Assembly (NCBI RefSeq): GCF_020921035.1
Contig: NC_063150.1
Span: 3,906,001-3,970,000, forward strand
DNA length: 64,000 nucleotides
Source: Rhodamnia argentea
Taxonomy: Eukaryota > Streptophyta > Magnoliopsida > Myrtales > Myrtaceae
Reading direction: 5' to 3'
Positions 35,267 through 46,655 of this stretch are shown here, in pieces. Under the pieces are notes generated by a model. It worked only from the letters and a program-made list of their open reading frames with translations, had not been told where the DNA came from and searched no databases. Position 1 is the stretch's first letter, and the number at the start of each line of letters is the position of its first letter. The position numbers and the translations under genes are program-made.

Positions 35267-36148
35267 TCAGGGGCTAAATTTATCGAAGTGAAGATGACCG
35301 GTAGAAGCGTAGCATAATGAGCCAAAGACACGAAGATGAGAATAGGAAGGTGGTTTGCTATAGAGATGGTCATATAGGATTTCATTGTATAGGAGAGGAC
35401 TAGGTAGTCTATTAATGAGATGAGTAGCGGTTAAGACACAATCCCCCCAAAAATGAAGAGGCATGCCAGAATGAAAATGCAATGCACAAGCAACATTGAG
35501 CAAGTGATGATGCTTACGCTTAACAATTCCATTTTGTTGAGGGGTATAAGGGCAACAGCACCGGTGGTGAACATCGTGGGCACAAAAAAATTATTGTAAG
35601 TGAGAGGAAAGGAATTTAGTCCCGCTATCAAATTAAAGATTTTGAACTTTAGTTTGAAATTGAGTTTCAACAAAAGCAAAGAAGCGAATTGGAGAATCAA
35701 TCACATCGGACTTAAAAGTAAGTAAAAAAATTCAAGTATAGCGCGAATAGTCATCAACAATAGATAAAAAATAACAACACATCTTATGTGTAAAATGAGA
35801 ATAAGGTCCCCAAATGTCAATATGAATGAGCTGAAAAGGATGTAAAGAAGTAACAATGCTAGACTCAAAAGACAGATGCGTTTGGTTGGATAAATGACAA
35901 GCAGCACATGGATTTAATTGTTTTGTTGGACTAAAACATAAAGTTTGTTGCAAAGTAGATAAAACTGACTCAAATGGATGTTCTAAGTGGGCATGCCAAC
36001 GATGAAGTGAAGAGGTTGTAGCAGAAAGAACGGCAGATCCGATATGAATCTCTAGGTAATAAAAATCACCACGCTCATGGCCCCAACCAATGATCTTCTT
36101 CGTCAAGAGGTCTTGAAAAAGACAATGGTTATGAAAAAAAGTGACCAA
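35267..36148 (-). pseudogene. Copia integrase, broken
   Basis: Pieces in several frames: a GAG-pre-integrase segment with HRWHAHLEHP and CHLSNQTHLSF; the start of the catalytic core with HIDIWGPYSHFTHK and IVDDYSRYT; and the C-terminal part with HFWGDCVLTATHLINRLPS. Frameshifts occur near 35700 and 35430. Confidence 0.88.
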
Positions 36149-36160
36149 GCAATTTAAGGT

Positions 36161-36481
36161 TTAAGTGAGCTTGGAGATTGATAATAAGCTGTATTTGAAA
36201 GAGGAAGCGCAAAGGACATTATCAAGGGAGATAGTTGGGGTAAGGGGGATTGAACCGTGTGATGTCGGCGGGACACCAACACCATTTGGAATTCCAACGG
36301 TGGCATGTGGAGAGGGATAACGTGTTGGGTTTGTAAGGTGGCGGGATTCAAATGTGATGTGGTTGGTGGCACCGGTGTCAATAACCAAAGTATCGAAATT
36401 AAATGAATTCAAAGATAAGCCAATAACATTACATGAGAGGTTGGCTTTCAGTATGTTTACCTCTTGTAGCAAGTGCATCAA
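36161..36481 (-). pseudogene. Copia protease segment
   Basis: Contains LVIDTGATNHIT, the aspartic protease active-site motif D-T/S-G-A of copia polyproteins. It is not continuous with the integrase frame. Confidence 0.85.
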
Positions 36482-36538
36482 TTACTTATATTGATTATTT
36501 GTGAACGGAGGAGGTGTTACATCGGAAGTATAACTAGA

Positions 36539-36769
36539 CTAAGTGGCCGCGGGTCGAGAGAAGGTAGATGGCTGTCCACAGCACTGCTTTTGGTTAGGAG
36601 CAAAGCCATGAAGTCGATAACACACATCTTGTGTATGTCCTAGGATGCCACAGTGGGTGCATCTTTCTCGGCCACAAGACGTGTTTGTCCGTTTAGCTAG
36701 GTTAGCGGACGGAGCGGGAGTGCTAAGAGAGCTATGCGGTCCATGGGATGAGGAATTCATGCAAGGCAA
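36539..36769 (-). pseudogene. Copia gag remnant with CCHC zinc knuckle
   Basis: RCTHCGILGHTQDVCYRLHG gives a C-X2-C-X4-H-X4-C nucleic-acid-binding knuckle near the end of gag. The capsid part that should precede it is missing, as little sequence remains before the primer site. Confidence 0.85.
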
Positions 36770-36992
36770 CGGAGCACGGTTGCCATGGTGACTTGCGGAT
36801 CCGGAGCGGACTTTGCCGATCTAGAGGATTCGGGGGCTAGCAGGTGAAAGAAATCCTAGTGCTCGATTGAAGCCATTTCGGCATAGGTGGGCATCAATGT
36901 CATGGTCTCATCCCCGTAGCGGTAATAACGGATGATCACGAGCAAAAAGGCCGAAGAGAGATGGACGTGAGAGATGGTCCCCATGGATCACT

Positions 36993-37004
36993 ACTCTTAT
37001 ACCA
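36993..37004 (-). other. Copia primer binding site
   Basis: The minus strand reads TGGTATAAGAGT immediately after the 5' LTR, 10 of 12 matching TGGTATCAGAGC, the site complementary to the 3' end of initiator methionine tRNA. Confidence 0.9.
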
Positions 37005-37125
37005 TGTAGAGTTTGGGCAAACTTAGCTTGCATTGATGAAGTAATTTACAATATATACATAAGGTTTAGGGTTAACACAATACAATGACAATTATGTCAT
37101 TTATTATAAACCTAATCTACCAATA
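37005..37125 (-). repeat. Copia 5' LTR
   Basis: 121 bp, starting TGTAGAGTTTGG and ending CTACCAATA on the plus strand. About 93% identical to the partner LTR at 33149-33269. Confidence 0.95.
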
Positions 37126-37141
37126 GGTTATAACTCAATTG

Positions 37142-37842
37142 AAGGGAAAAGTGTTCAAAATGTCATAAACCTATTGCATTGGTGCCAATTCAGTTCTAAA
37201 CTTTTTTTCGGTGTCAATTTAGTACTAAACTTTTTTTTATGCCAATTACATCATAAATCTTTTGGATTGATGTCGGTTTAGTAATAATTTTTGCATCCGA
37301 AATATTATTTGACATTGTCCACGTCGGCGTCAATTGTGTCACGTAGGACAATCAACGTTTACATCAACGATTTCCGATCAAAATTGACCGGATTGACTCA
37401 ATTAGTACTAGTGCAAAAAAAAATTAGGACTAACTTGGCATTAATCCAAAAGGTTTAAGACTCAATTGTCAACAATAAAAGGTTTATGACTCAATTGACA
37501 TCAATGCAAAAGGTATAAGACTCGAACTAGCGACAAAAAAAAAGATTTAGAACTAAATTGACGTCAATCCAAATGGTTTATGACTCAATTGGCACCAATA
37601 AAAGGTTTAGCACTCAATTGACACCAATGCGGAAGGTTTATGATTGAACTAGCACGAAAAAAAAATTTATGACTAAATTGACACCAATCCAAAAGGTCTA
37701 GGACTCAATTGGCAATAATAAAATGTTTAGCACTCAATTGGCACAAATACGAAAGGTCTATGACTGAATTAATACGAAAAAAAGGTTTATGATTGAATTG
37801 ATACTAATGCAATAGGTTTATGACTTTTTTTACACTTTTCTC
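37142..37842. mobile_element. Long-TIR non-autonomous element, copy 4
   Basis: A 701-bp element with strong terminal inverted repeats: the left end AAGGGAAAAGTGTTCAAAAT and the complement of the right end GAGAAAAGTGTAAAAAAAGT both run on into GTCATAAACCTATTGCAT. CTCAATTG flanks both sides (37134-37141, 37843-37850), an 8-bp duplication that may extend to 9 with a mismatch. The centre is made of diverged AGGTTTATGACTCAATTGAC-type units repeated roughly ten times. The copia element was inserted only 16 bp from its left end. Confidence 0.72.
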
Positions 37843-37850
37843 CTCAATTG

Positions 37851-38401
37851 GGTAAGCTTTTTCAGTAAAGACGATCCCGATAAGGTATGTTAATATACTT
37901 GTACTCGACCTCTGATTTGGCGATCTCCTCGTGATAGAGTTGTCAACCTCATATCCCTCATCCAAGTAGAGCTAAAGCGATGTTATGTATGCGATGGTGC
38001 GACATAGACTGGGTTGGACATTATAGGGATAGATGGTCCGTTTCTCATTTGGGTATCCTCGAAGGGGCCGATCTACTATCCTTAAGGCTATGTATCCCGG
38101 TACAACTTATCGCGCATCAAACACAAAATGTTGTACCGCCAAAAACTTCAAAGACCATCAAAGAACGATCCACTGATGATCGTATTCTCGGGATTTTATA
38201 TAAAAAAATTCGCCCTTCTTTATACGTATTCTACCATGTGAAGTTGTATGTGAGCTCGGAGCATTTGCTACTTCACTTGCAGCCCGTCTTCCCCGGGAGA
38301 GTGAGAGAGATGCCAAGTTGCCTAACTTTATGCTGTTTTGACTATTGCACAGAGAGAGAGAGAGAGAGAGGACAAGCTTCTTTGTTGCAGTGTCGTTTTC
38401 T
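37851..38401. other. KANADI promoter region
   Basis: Upstream flank of the KANADI gene. It contains a (GA)n run at 38350-38371 on the plus strand and no recognisable gene. A 181-codon open frame crosses it but ignores the KANADI leader and has no recognisable domain. Confidence 0.5.
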
Positions 38402-38409
38402 TATATATA
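38402..38409 (+). promoter_or_regulatory. Candidate TATA box of the KANADI gene
   Basis: TATATATA about 500 bp upstream of the ATG. I see no ATG between this site and 38902, so the first AUG of a transcript starting just downstream would be the KANADI start. The implied leader is long and CT-rich. Confidence 0.45.
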
Positions 38410-38523
38410 CTCTCGAGGCAGCAGGAGCAACACACGCTCCCCCTCCAATTCCTCCCCCTTTTCCAATTCTTTCCAAAATTTTCCCATCACTTTCTCTCTC
38501 TTTCTCGAGAAAAAGTCTCATTT

Positions 38524-38525
<2 letters not shown>

Positions 38526-38560
<35 letters not shown>
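38526..38560 (+). repeat. (CT)17 in the KANADI leader
   Basis: Perfect CT run in the predicted 5' leader. Pyrimidine tracts of this kind in plant leaders often coincide with GAGA-factor (BPC) binding. Confidence 0.93.
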
Positions 38561-38561
<1 letters not shown>

Positions 38562-38901
38562 TATAACCTTTTCAAGCTCATCATACCACCATCTCTTTCC
38601 AGTAATCTGCAACTCTCTCAACCCACCCACAAAAAAGAAAAACAGGCATCACTGTTCTTATATTCCCAAGATATAGAGAAACCCCACCAAAAAAAAAAAA
38701 AAGACTGGGAAAAAAAACCCAGATTTTCAAAATTGAAGGCACAGGACAACTTCCTCTCCTTTTCTACCCCCAGTTTTCAGCTGTGTGGGAGAGCACAAAG
38801 TGACCCTTATCTCGTTTTCTCTACAGAAGACCAGAAGCAAGCAAGAAAAAAGTTCATAGCTCGTACTCTGATCTCTGTGTGAACTCTAAGTTGGTGTCCA
38901 G

Positions 38902-40216
38902 ATGGAAGAAGAGAACTACTTTCCTGATCTTTCCCTCCACATAAGCCCCCCCAACAGTGCCCCCTCCTCGATCTGCGGCGGTGGTAACAACGAAGGGGAC
39001 TCGAACTCGAGCTTCAACATTTGGCGGAGAGGCGCCGGGGATGACGATGAAGACTATCGCTACGCCCTAAGGTCCCACAGCGACAGTTCCATCCTCAAGG
39101 CCGATGTCGCTGCGGACACCCGGCTCTCCCTATCGAATTACCCCGCCGCTGCCGAGGCCGCGAACAACCCTTTAGAGGCTGAGAGCCCGTGGCGGAGGAC
39201 CGTCGGCGATGTGCACAATGGAGATCACCGAGGAGAAGATTATTTCAACAGGAGGCATGTGATTGGCAATGGAAGTCTCGGCCACATAAGCAGCGGGATG
39301 TCGCTCCTCGGTGTCTCGGACAAGCTTCGACCGATCAAGGGCATTCCCGTGTACAACACCGGCGCTTGTAGCAATTCCTTCCCGTTTCCTCTGCAGGCAG
39401 ATCGCAATTTCCCCAGAGATGTGATGACAACGAGGGACAATAATCCGAAGTCATGTTGCAATTTGCCCCGGCCAAGCAACAACATGATGAACATGAACAA
39501 TAGTTCTAGTAGTCCAAGCAATTACTTTGAGCCCATGTACGTGTTGAATTCCGGCGGCGACGGGGGCGGTTCGAGATTCAACGGGATAACGATGGATAAT
39601 CTGAACCACAATTTCAAGTCAAGGCAGATGATGATGATGCAGTACATACATCACCACCACCAGTATGGATCGCCGGGCGAATCGATGGTCTCGAGATTCA
39701 GGTTCGCGCCCAAGTTGCAGAGCAACAAGAGGAACATGAGGGCTCCGAGGATGCGTTGGACTAGCTCTCTCCATGCCCGCTTTGTTCACGCCGTTGGGCT
39801 TCTTGGTGGCCATGAAAGTAAACTCTCTCTCTCTCTCTCTCTCGTGGTTTATCCTCTTCTTTCTCCTTATCTTTTGATGAGGCTGTCTAAATGAGAGACA
39901 AGTTTCCTGAGCATAATTTTTGTTGGGTATGTTTTGCTTTTGGTTGATTTTTTCATCTTCTAGGAGCTACACCAAAATCAGTGTTGGAGCTAATGGATGT
40001 GAAGGACCTAACACTAGCTCATGTGAAGAGCCATTTGCAGGTAACATATATTGCTGCATTTCTTCATTATTCATCTGCTGAGATGTCTTTAATTTCTTCA
40101 AGAAAATTAGCAGGATGAGAAGGTGATGTTGAACAAGAGATCAAAGCATCAAAACAACAATTCAGAATTAATATTGCTCCCCCCAAAAAAGAAGCAGAAA
40201 GAAACCAAAAATATCA

Positions 40217-40258
<42 letters not shown>

Positions 40259-40884
40259 GTTTCTAAAGACTGCATCTCTCCGACTGGCACGGGAGTCGAT
40301 GAACGTGCAGTGAATGAACAGTTGGAAGTCTCTCCTCTCTCCCTCTCTCTGGTCTTTCTGATACACAGGACAGAAGCTGCTTTTTAGAGAGAGAGGAGAA
40401 AAAAGTAGCCATCATTTCTCAATAATACAAAGCAATTACTGACCTCACCAAACATCAACCTCGTGGTTAATAAACAAACCCAGGAAAAATCCAGAAAGAA
40501 GAAGCATCCGATTTGGTTTTCCTTGACTAGGAGTGGGGGTGTCTTTTAATGTTCACTTCTACATTGCTCACTTCTTTTAAGAAACGGGAAAAAAATAAGA
40601 AAAAAGGTGGACTTTTTTTTTTTCATTATCTTTTGCTTTATTCTTGGTCAATTTTTGTTTTTGTGTGTTTTTATTCATCCTCTGTTCATTTCCTTTGCCT
40701 TATTTTGCTCCTTTCAGATGTATAGGACTGTTAAGAACACTGACAAAGGAGCTGCGGTCTCAGGTAAACATTAATAAGTATCTTACCTTGTCTTAAGCTA
40801 CTGTATAGATTGAATTAATCAATTAAGTAGATACTTTTTTTTTTGCGCCTTTTATCATCCATCAATCTTTTGAAAACTTTAGGA

Positions 40885-40926
<42 letters not shown>

Positions 40927-43900
40927 TATTTTAGTCACATGCATTTTCACCCCGCAAGATCAGACATGTTCAAACATGCACACATGCTACATGCCCAAGC
41001 ATCTTCTTAAATGCCCTAAACCTCTATTCTTGTGTTCCTCCTTTTATTTTTCCTCTAATTTTTTTGAGTGGAAATCAGATGGATCTGGTGATGAAGACTT
41101 CTTGCCCCCCTTAAAAACATTCCAGCAAAATGGAAACCACAGAGCTGATGGTTCTGATTTGAGTGCTTCCACTGGACATAACATGTGGACTAACTGTTCA
41201 AGGTAATGGAAAGCTATCATACTGTATTTCTCTCTTTTTTAACTTTCTGAGTCATGAGCACATCATATGTTTCTGGATTTGTTTGTCTGCATTTGATACT
41301 TCTGATGTGAAAATAAATCAAATCATTGCCCTTTTCTGAAGTTTCTTTATCTTTTCTCTTTCTTTGTTTGGTTGAAACGTCTTTTCTTTAACTTGAAAGT
41401 GCTAACACAGCTTTTGTTTTTGGCTTTTCACTTGGCTTTCCTTTTTTCCACTCTTTCTTGTTTTGATCTATATGGACTTGTGCTGAGAAGTAAAGGAACT
41501 TTATCAAATCAAACATGAATGATAATAAAAACATATTTGCATGCAGTCGAAGAAAAGCATAGCCATAGCAAAGTTTCGCAAAGTTTCTGGCTTTTCTCTT
41601 CATTCTCCTGTAATGCAATCTAAAGTGATGATAGAGCTGCAGTAGTCTTTAGTTAATCACCATCATCTACAAAACATCAGGCGTTTCCTTTGACTTTCTA
41701 GTAGTTATTCCTCATTTGTCTTTCAATATCTGATTCTAGTATGTATCATCATGACTTTCAAGATGAGACGTATGACTAAAAATATGGACTGAGAGTAGAT
41801 CAAACCAACCTTAAAATCATGTTCATGATTGACAAAGAGGAGATACCGAAGATACACGACGATTTGCATATGTAGATATTGCGACCAGGCAATACCACTT
41901 AACGCCTACACATTATACACAGATGAAAAATGATCCGCCCTTTTGCCGTCAATTCTCTATGGAAATTTCAAAGTATGTTAGAAGACATAGCAACGGCCTC
42001 TTTTTCCCTTAATTTCGGCGTTAGGAAATATGCTTATCGTTAAAGCCCTACTGGCATTGTTGACTTGGATTCGTTCCGAGTTCCTTCTCTCTCCATTACC
42101 ACGCCATTGCCAAGAGATTCTTATGGATGAATTCAACTAGATGACTTACTACATAATGTATACAACTTAAGCCAAAAAAATGAAGAGTCCATAAGCATTA
42201 TTAGAGTATTGGAACCGTGTATAATTAGTGTAACTGGTGTGAATACAACACTGTCATTTTTTTGTTGTCTCCTTTTCATGGAACAATTTAGCAATTCTCA
42301 TCAATTGACATACTCCTAGATCTGTAGTCTTGGATTCCCCTATCGTTCAGAACAAGTTCTTTAACCTTTAAGTCACCTGTTTCTCTGGTCCAAGATCCTC
42401 CTAAATAATATAATGTACGAGGACACATGCATGGACCAGCACCCTGAAAGCATTAAAAGCTGAATATTTTTCTAGGGACGTTAAGCTATTATCTATTCAT
42501 TCTCATTATTAACTTATACATTAGTCCATGAAGCTATTCCTTAGCCAATTACAAAAACCAATTATGTAAATCTCCTTTTCTTTTGGATACAATTATTGGG
42601 AATCTTTTGAAACTTGAGGAGTTAGCCGATTATCATAGTCATTAGTTTCTCAAGTAAGTTGTTCGACCACCTTTGTGCAACTTCTCTGGTCTTTTCAAAG
42701 TGAAATTTGACGGTCCGGAGTCTATAACGAAGACATTTTTAAATTGTTTCTCAAGATGTCTATATCTTTGCAGTCCTCCAATCTTACAAAAATCCGAAAA
42801 AAGGAAACTTTGGCGTTTGTTTTTTGGGTACTTGTTACTTAATAATCGGTCGTTTATGGGATGTCGAGACTTGGATATAACAAGAGGAATGTTGGTATGC
42901 ATACATTAGATCATGATTACCGTAAAGTCATGGGCGCCTTTGATTTTATCTAGTCTCAAAATTTACTTTTGGCTTATGTTATTTTGAGGCCCTTGAACAT
43001 GGTTTGATTGTAGTTAAGGTAGTTTAAGTATATGAGTGAAAAAACGACTTAGAATCAAGAAATAACTAACGGTGCTTGTTTGGAACCATGTTTTTGCAGC
43101 GATGGAGAGAGGCCGCATAGCACCAATTCTAGAGATGTTGATGGGACAACAAGGCCAGAAATCATTTCATCTCAACATAACTCTGAGGTTAGAATCCCAG
43201 TCGCTCAAATATATACGCATAAATGACATATTTATACTTCTACGTCGATCATATGCATAAACTAATGATAGACTAAGAAAAGACAACCGTGTATGGAGAA
43301 AGGAAAATTATGGAGTGACCTTAATCTTTGCGACATGCACGATAGACATATAAAGTCAAATAATAGTCCAAGGAAATATATGTTTTGTTTGTCTTCTCTA
43401 CGGAAAGAAGGTTAATTACATTATTGCGTGATTTATGATTACCTTAGTTTATAAGGATGTATTAAGACGATAAATTTTCATTTGCAATTGACCACTCGCA
43501 TAAATAAACCAGTCGAGGCGATAGTTCTCAGAATTCATGATTGACAAAATCAAAATCAATATATGTATATTTAGGCAAATTAACTACTCCCAAATACAAG
43601 TAGTAAAATTGATCTTTTTCTTTATAACTTTTGACAGTTAATGGTAAGGATCTCTAGCTATGAAAAAACTTTCTCAAAATACTCACATTAGTCAATAATG
43701 AGAGATCACATTATACAATGAATAGATGACAGCAAGATCCGAGTCGCTGTATCAAAAGTTTAAGTGAAAAAAAAATTTGACAACTCTAGATAAACCCTAT
43801 TCAGTCTAAGTAAGAACAAAGAACATTTAAACTGACTAAGATTAAGAAAGTCTATATTACAACTAAGAACTGGATAAACAAATCAGTTTATACAAATAGG

Positions 43901-44680
43901 CGATTTTCCTTATGTCCCTCTTTCGAACTTTGGATGCATAGACAATGCCAAGGTATTCGACACACTAATGAGACAGTATACGGAACCTTTGTCGATACAT
44001 AAGCTCACGATATATTACTAGATGCTCCTGCCAGAAGCTTACTCTTAAACCTAATATACTGTAGTAACAATTGCTTACTGCATTCGAGGATAGATCAGTA
44101 CACAAACTAACTATGCATAGCTAATGACATTTAACTATACTTAGGTTCTTGTATGATCTCGTCAAGATGAAGATGTCACCAATGCATTTGTCCCACTGAT
44201 GTGACGGAGGGCTTGCCTCTGTCGCTTCCACAGCTAGGCACAAGGATGCAACTCATCGCCGGATTATACAATACAAGTTTCAGATCGCTTTTGAGCTGAA
44301 AACTGCTGATTAGTTGCCGTTCGGCAGAACATGCACAAAGTCTACTTGAACGTCTGAATGAGTCGACTCGTGTATTACATGTAGTTCTAACTCGGTTTGT
44401 AAACAAATCCGGCCTAAGTTAAGTATATAAGAGTAGAGAGAGCTTGAACAAATGATTCCACACACTGTGATCTTATGTTATTCTATAGTTTGGCTAATCT
44501 TTTTAAACACAGTCATTCAAACTAAATTTTCATTACATGACATAGTTTTCCATATATATGCAGGTGGAGTATATGGGCCAACAGAGAGATTGTACGAGAT
44601 CAAGCTTGAATATGAACGCTCCAAGCTTGGAGTTCAGCCTAGGGAGATCCGATTGGCGTGGCAATGTATATGACTCCTAA
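38902..44680 (+). CDS. KAN1: KANADI GARP-type transcription factor
   Basis: Six coding exons: 38902-39817, 39964-40040, 40718-40763, 41079-41202, 43100-43187 and 44564-44680, giving 455 residues; all junctions are GT-AG and in frame. KANADI proteins are nuclear repressors that set abaxial organ identity opposite HD-ZIP III factors and auxin genes. The GARP Myb-like DNA-binding domain spans about residues 284-342: APRMRWTSSLHARFVHAV, GGHERATPKSVLELMDVKD, then HVKSHLQMYRTVKNTDK. An EAR-like DLSLHI motif is at 9-14 and the KANADI C-terminal motif LEFSLGRSDW at 439-448. The last exon must be read in the frame giving that motif; a longer competing frame in the same exon reads GGVYGPTERLYEIK and is wrong. 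DGSGDED after the domain resembles KAN1, RPIKGIPVY resembles KAN2, so the paralogue is uncertain. Confidence 0.95.
39823..39843 (+). repeat. (CT)n at KANADI intron 1 donor
   Basis: CT run starting 5 bp after the intron 1 donor (GTAAAC at 39818). Read-through would encode a Ser-Leu run. Confidence 0.9.
40221..40254 (+). repeat. (CT)17 in KANADI intron 2
   Basis: Perfect CT run, sense orientation, about 180 bp after the intron 2 donor. Confidence 0.93.
40887..40923 (+). repeat. (CT)n in KANADI intron 3
   Basis: Perfect CT run, sense orientation, in the 315-bp intron 3. Confidence 0.93.
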
Positions 44681-45497
44681 TTAGACGCATAAAAAAATGT
44701 TTTTTTAATGCATATAGATGGGAAATAGTGTAGAGCACATTAATTAATGATATAACTTTTTTGATTTAACGAAGTCATTTTTTCCACGACCACTGCATCC
44801 GACTGCCTCGTTTCTTTTCCTGGCGTCGCTCTTTTCTAGCAAAGTAAAGTTGCTTTATTTTGAGATTAGGATTTTGATGGTTCATGTCCGATCGAATAAG
44901 GCTAAAGTAGATGACAATGATAAAGGGTGGAAGCATATCAATTTTCGCACGCTGGTACTTGAGGTGTTCCATTTAGGGTTTTGCTTTTCATCGTCTTTTT
45001 GATCGATTTATGAAAGACATCCTGCTTTGTTTGATTCTCTCGGATGGGCAATTTGAGGTGAACCCAGTTCGATAAAGCTTGTCTTTGTTGAACGAAGTGT
45101 TTGGTGTTACTAGTCCTCATGTACTAAAACTTAAGTTGTTATAATACCGTCCGAAATGAACTTTGGCTCCATTTGTTTCTAAAAAATGGATAATTTGAAA
45201 AATATATTCCTAAAAATGATCGTCCATATCGCTTACAAAAATAAATATAAAAAAATATTTTCATCATAAATGAAAATGATTATACATAAGTTGTTGTCAA
45301 TAATAAAAATATTTTTTTTATTAAAACTAGAGATTTTTCACCAAACAAGAATTGGACCTTTAAGCAATATGTCTTCGATTGAATATCATGAATTGTTTCG
45401 ATGTTGTGCATTTGTTAAAGCTCGAAAAATCTTGGGACATATTAGTTGCGTTGGTTTAAATTACATACATAAGTTAGATCTACAATCACATGAAGTG
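44681..45497. other. KANADI 3' flank, no gene seen
   Basis: AT-rich. It contains the KANADI 3' UTR and, at 45163-45227, a 65-bp segment that recurs at 47611-47675. No recognisable coding pattern. Confidence 0.55.
45163..45227 (+). repeat. 65-bp direct repeat, copy A
   Basis: Starts TTGGCTCCATTTGTTTCTAA and shares GGATAATTTGAAAAATAT and CTAAAAATGATCG with copy B at 47611-47675. It may be the end of an interspersed repeat. Confidence 0.6.
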
Positions 45498-45806
45498 AGG
45501 GAAAATTGTCCAAAAAGTTATAAACCTATTGCACTTCTATCTATTTAGTCACAAACATTTTAATTTTGCAAGTTGAGTCCTAAATTTTTTCACATTTTGC
45601 TAATTGATCTAGCCAATTTTATCTGAAAATCACCGATATGGGCGTCGGCTGTCATGCATGGCACGATTGGAGCTGAAGTGGACAATTCTTAATGATATTT
45701 TAATATTTTTTGAACATTTTGATTTTGTCTCCTTTTTGCTTTTTTATTTTTTTCCCCGCCGACCATTACCGGGCCTCGTCGATGGCCTGCGGAGGTCGCT
45801 AGTGTG
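45498..45806. mobile_element. Long-TIR element, copy 5, truncated
   Basis: Only the left half is present: AGGGAAAATTGTCCAAAAAG, then TTATAAACCTATTGCAC, then GATATGGGCGTCGGCTG and a GC-rich centre with GGCCTCGTCGATGGCC. It stops where the sequence TGACGTCCTAGGGCGTCA begins, so a later insertion or deletion removed the right half. Confidence 0.5.
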
Positions 45807-46026
45807 ACGTCCTAGGGCGTCACTTTACTAATGAGCTCTGTTTTAATCTAATATTATACATAATAGAGGGCACATGCAAAAACTTAATAAACTAAAAACA
45901 CTCCAGGTGGCCATATAGAACGCAAATGCATGCAAAGAGACGGTAGGCATAACGCCTAAAAGAGTATGGCTTTTCATAGGGTTCACTAACCTGTACCTAT
46001 CACACAATCACACATTATCCACAAAT

Positions 46027-46205
46027 ACCACAGAATACACCGGGAGGAGTCCAAAAGGGAGTGTCTACTCCGGATTACTATCCACGATTACTCTCTAAGA
46101 GTTCCAATACCATCATCCAAGTTTGTTACTTCTCAAATGGAGAGCTTATCCGAAATAGGGTTACATCAACGGGAGTGAGTCGAAACTCAGCAAATAAATT
46201 TCTAA
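46027..46205 (+). repeat. 179-bp direct repeat, copy 1
   Basis: Starts ACCACAGAATACACCGGGAG and ends AAATAAATTTCTAA. Copy 2, of exactly the same length, lies at 46258-46436; the 3' half with AACGGGAGTGAGTCGAAACT is best conserved. Confidence 0.85.
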
Positions 46206-46257
46206 GTTTATATATATATACACACCCGTTAGTTACAATATATTTTCATAAAGCGAA

Positions 46258-46436
46258 ACCATAGAATACACTAGGAGGAATCCAAAGGGGAGTGGCTACT
46301 TCGGAGTACTATCCACGATTATTCTCTGTGAGTTTCAATGCCATCATCGAAGTCTACTACTTCTTGAATGGAGAGCTTATCCGAAATAGAGTTACATCAA
46401 CGGGAGTGAGTCGAAACTCAACAAATAAACATCTAA
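46258..46436 (+). repeat. 179-bp direct repeat, copy 2
   Basis: Starts ACCATAGAATACACTAGGAG. Offset from copy 1 is 231 bp, with a short AT-rich spacer. No gaps are needed to align the two. Confidence 0.85.
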
Positions 46437-46655
46437 CCAAACAACTAGGCAATCTATGCATTCATTCAATCAAGCGGATCTCAACAGGCAACCATACAAC
46501 AGAATACAAAGGAAAGCCACCATGATCATATACACAAGGAAGCCGTAGAATAATGAGGGATCTATCCAACAAGGTGAGCATGAAAAACACAAAACTCCAT
46601 GACCCCTTTCCACCACGATCCGGATCCCATAATATTGCAATAGCAATGTTATGGG

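Larger units (their letters stand above)
33149..37125 (-). mobile_element. Ty1/copia retrotransposon with 121-bp LTRs, defective
   Basis: A 3977-bp element bounded by two 121-bp direct repeats and a perfect 5-bp duplication GGTTA (33144-33148, 37126-37130). Read on the minus strand it has the 5' LTR, a primer site TGGTATAAGAGT directly after it, a gag remnant with a CCHC zinc knuckle, then protease, integrase, reverse transcriptase and RNase H in copia order, a GAGGGGGAG polypurine tract, and the 3' LTR. The LTRs differ at 9 of 121 sites by my count. Only about 235 bp separate the primer site from the zinc knuckle, so most of gag is missing. Pol carries stops and frameshifts. It cannot code for its own movement. 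LTRs this short are unusual for copia. Confidence 0.95.

Noticed and set aside
37980-38525. 181-codon frame upstream of KANADI
   Set aside because: Crosses the promoter, GA tract and leader CT tract; composition is driven by microsatellites.
44452-44673. 73-codon frame over the last KANADI exon
   Set aside because: Starts in the intron and reads the exon in a frame that does not continue exon 5; the spliced frame gives the KANADI C-terminal motif.
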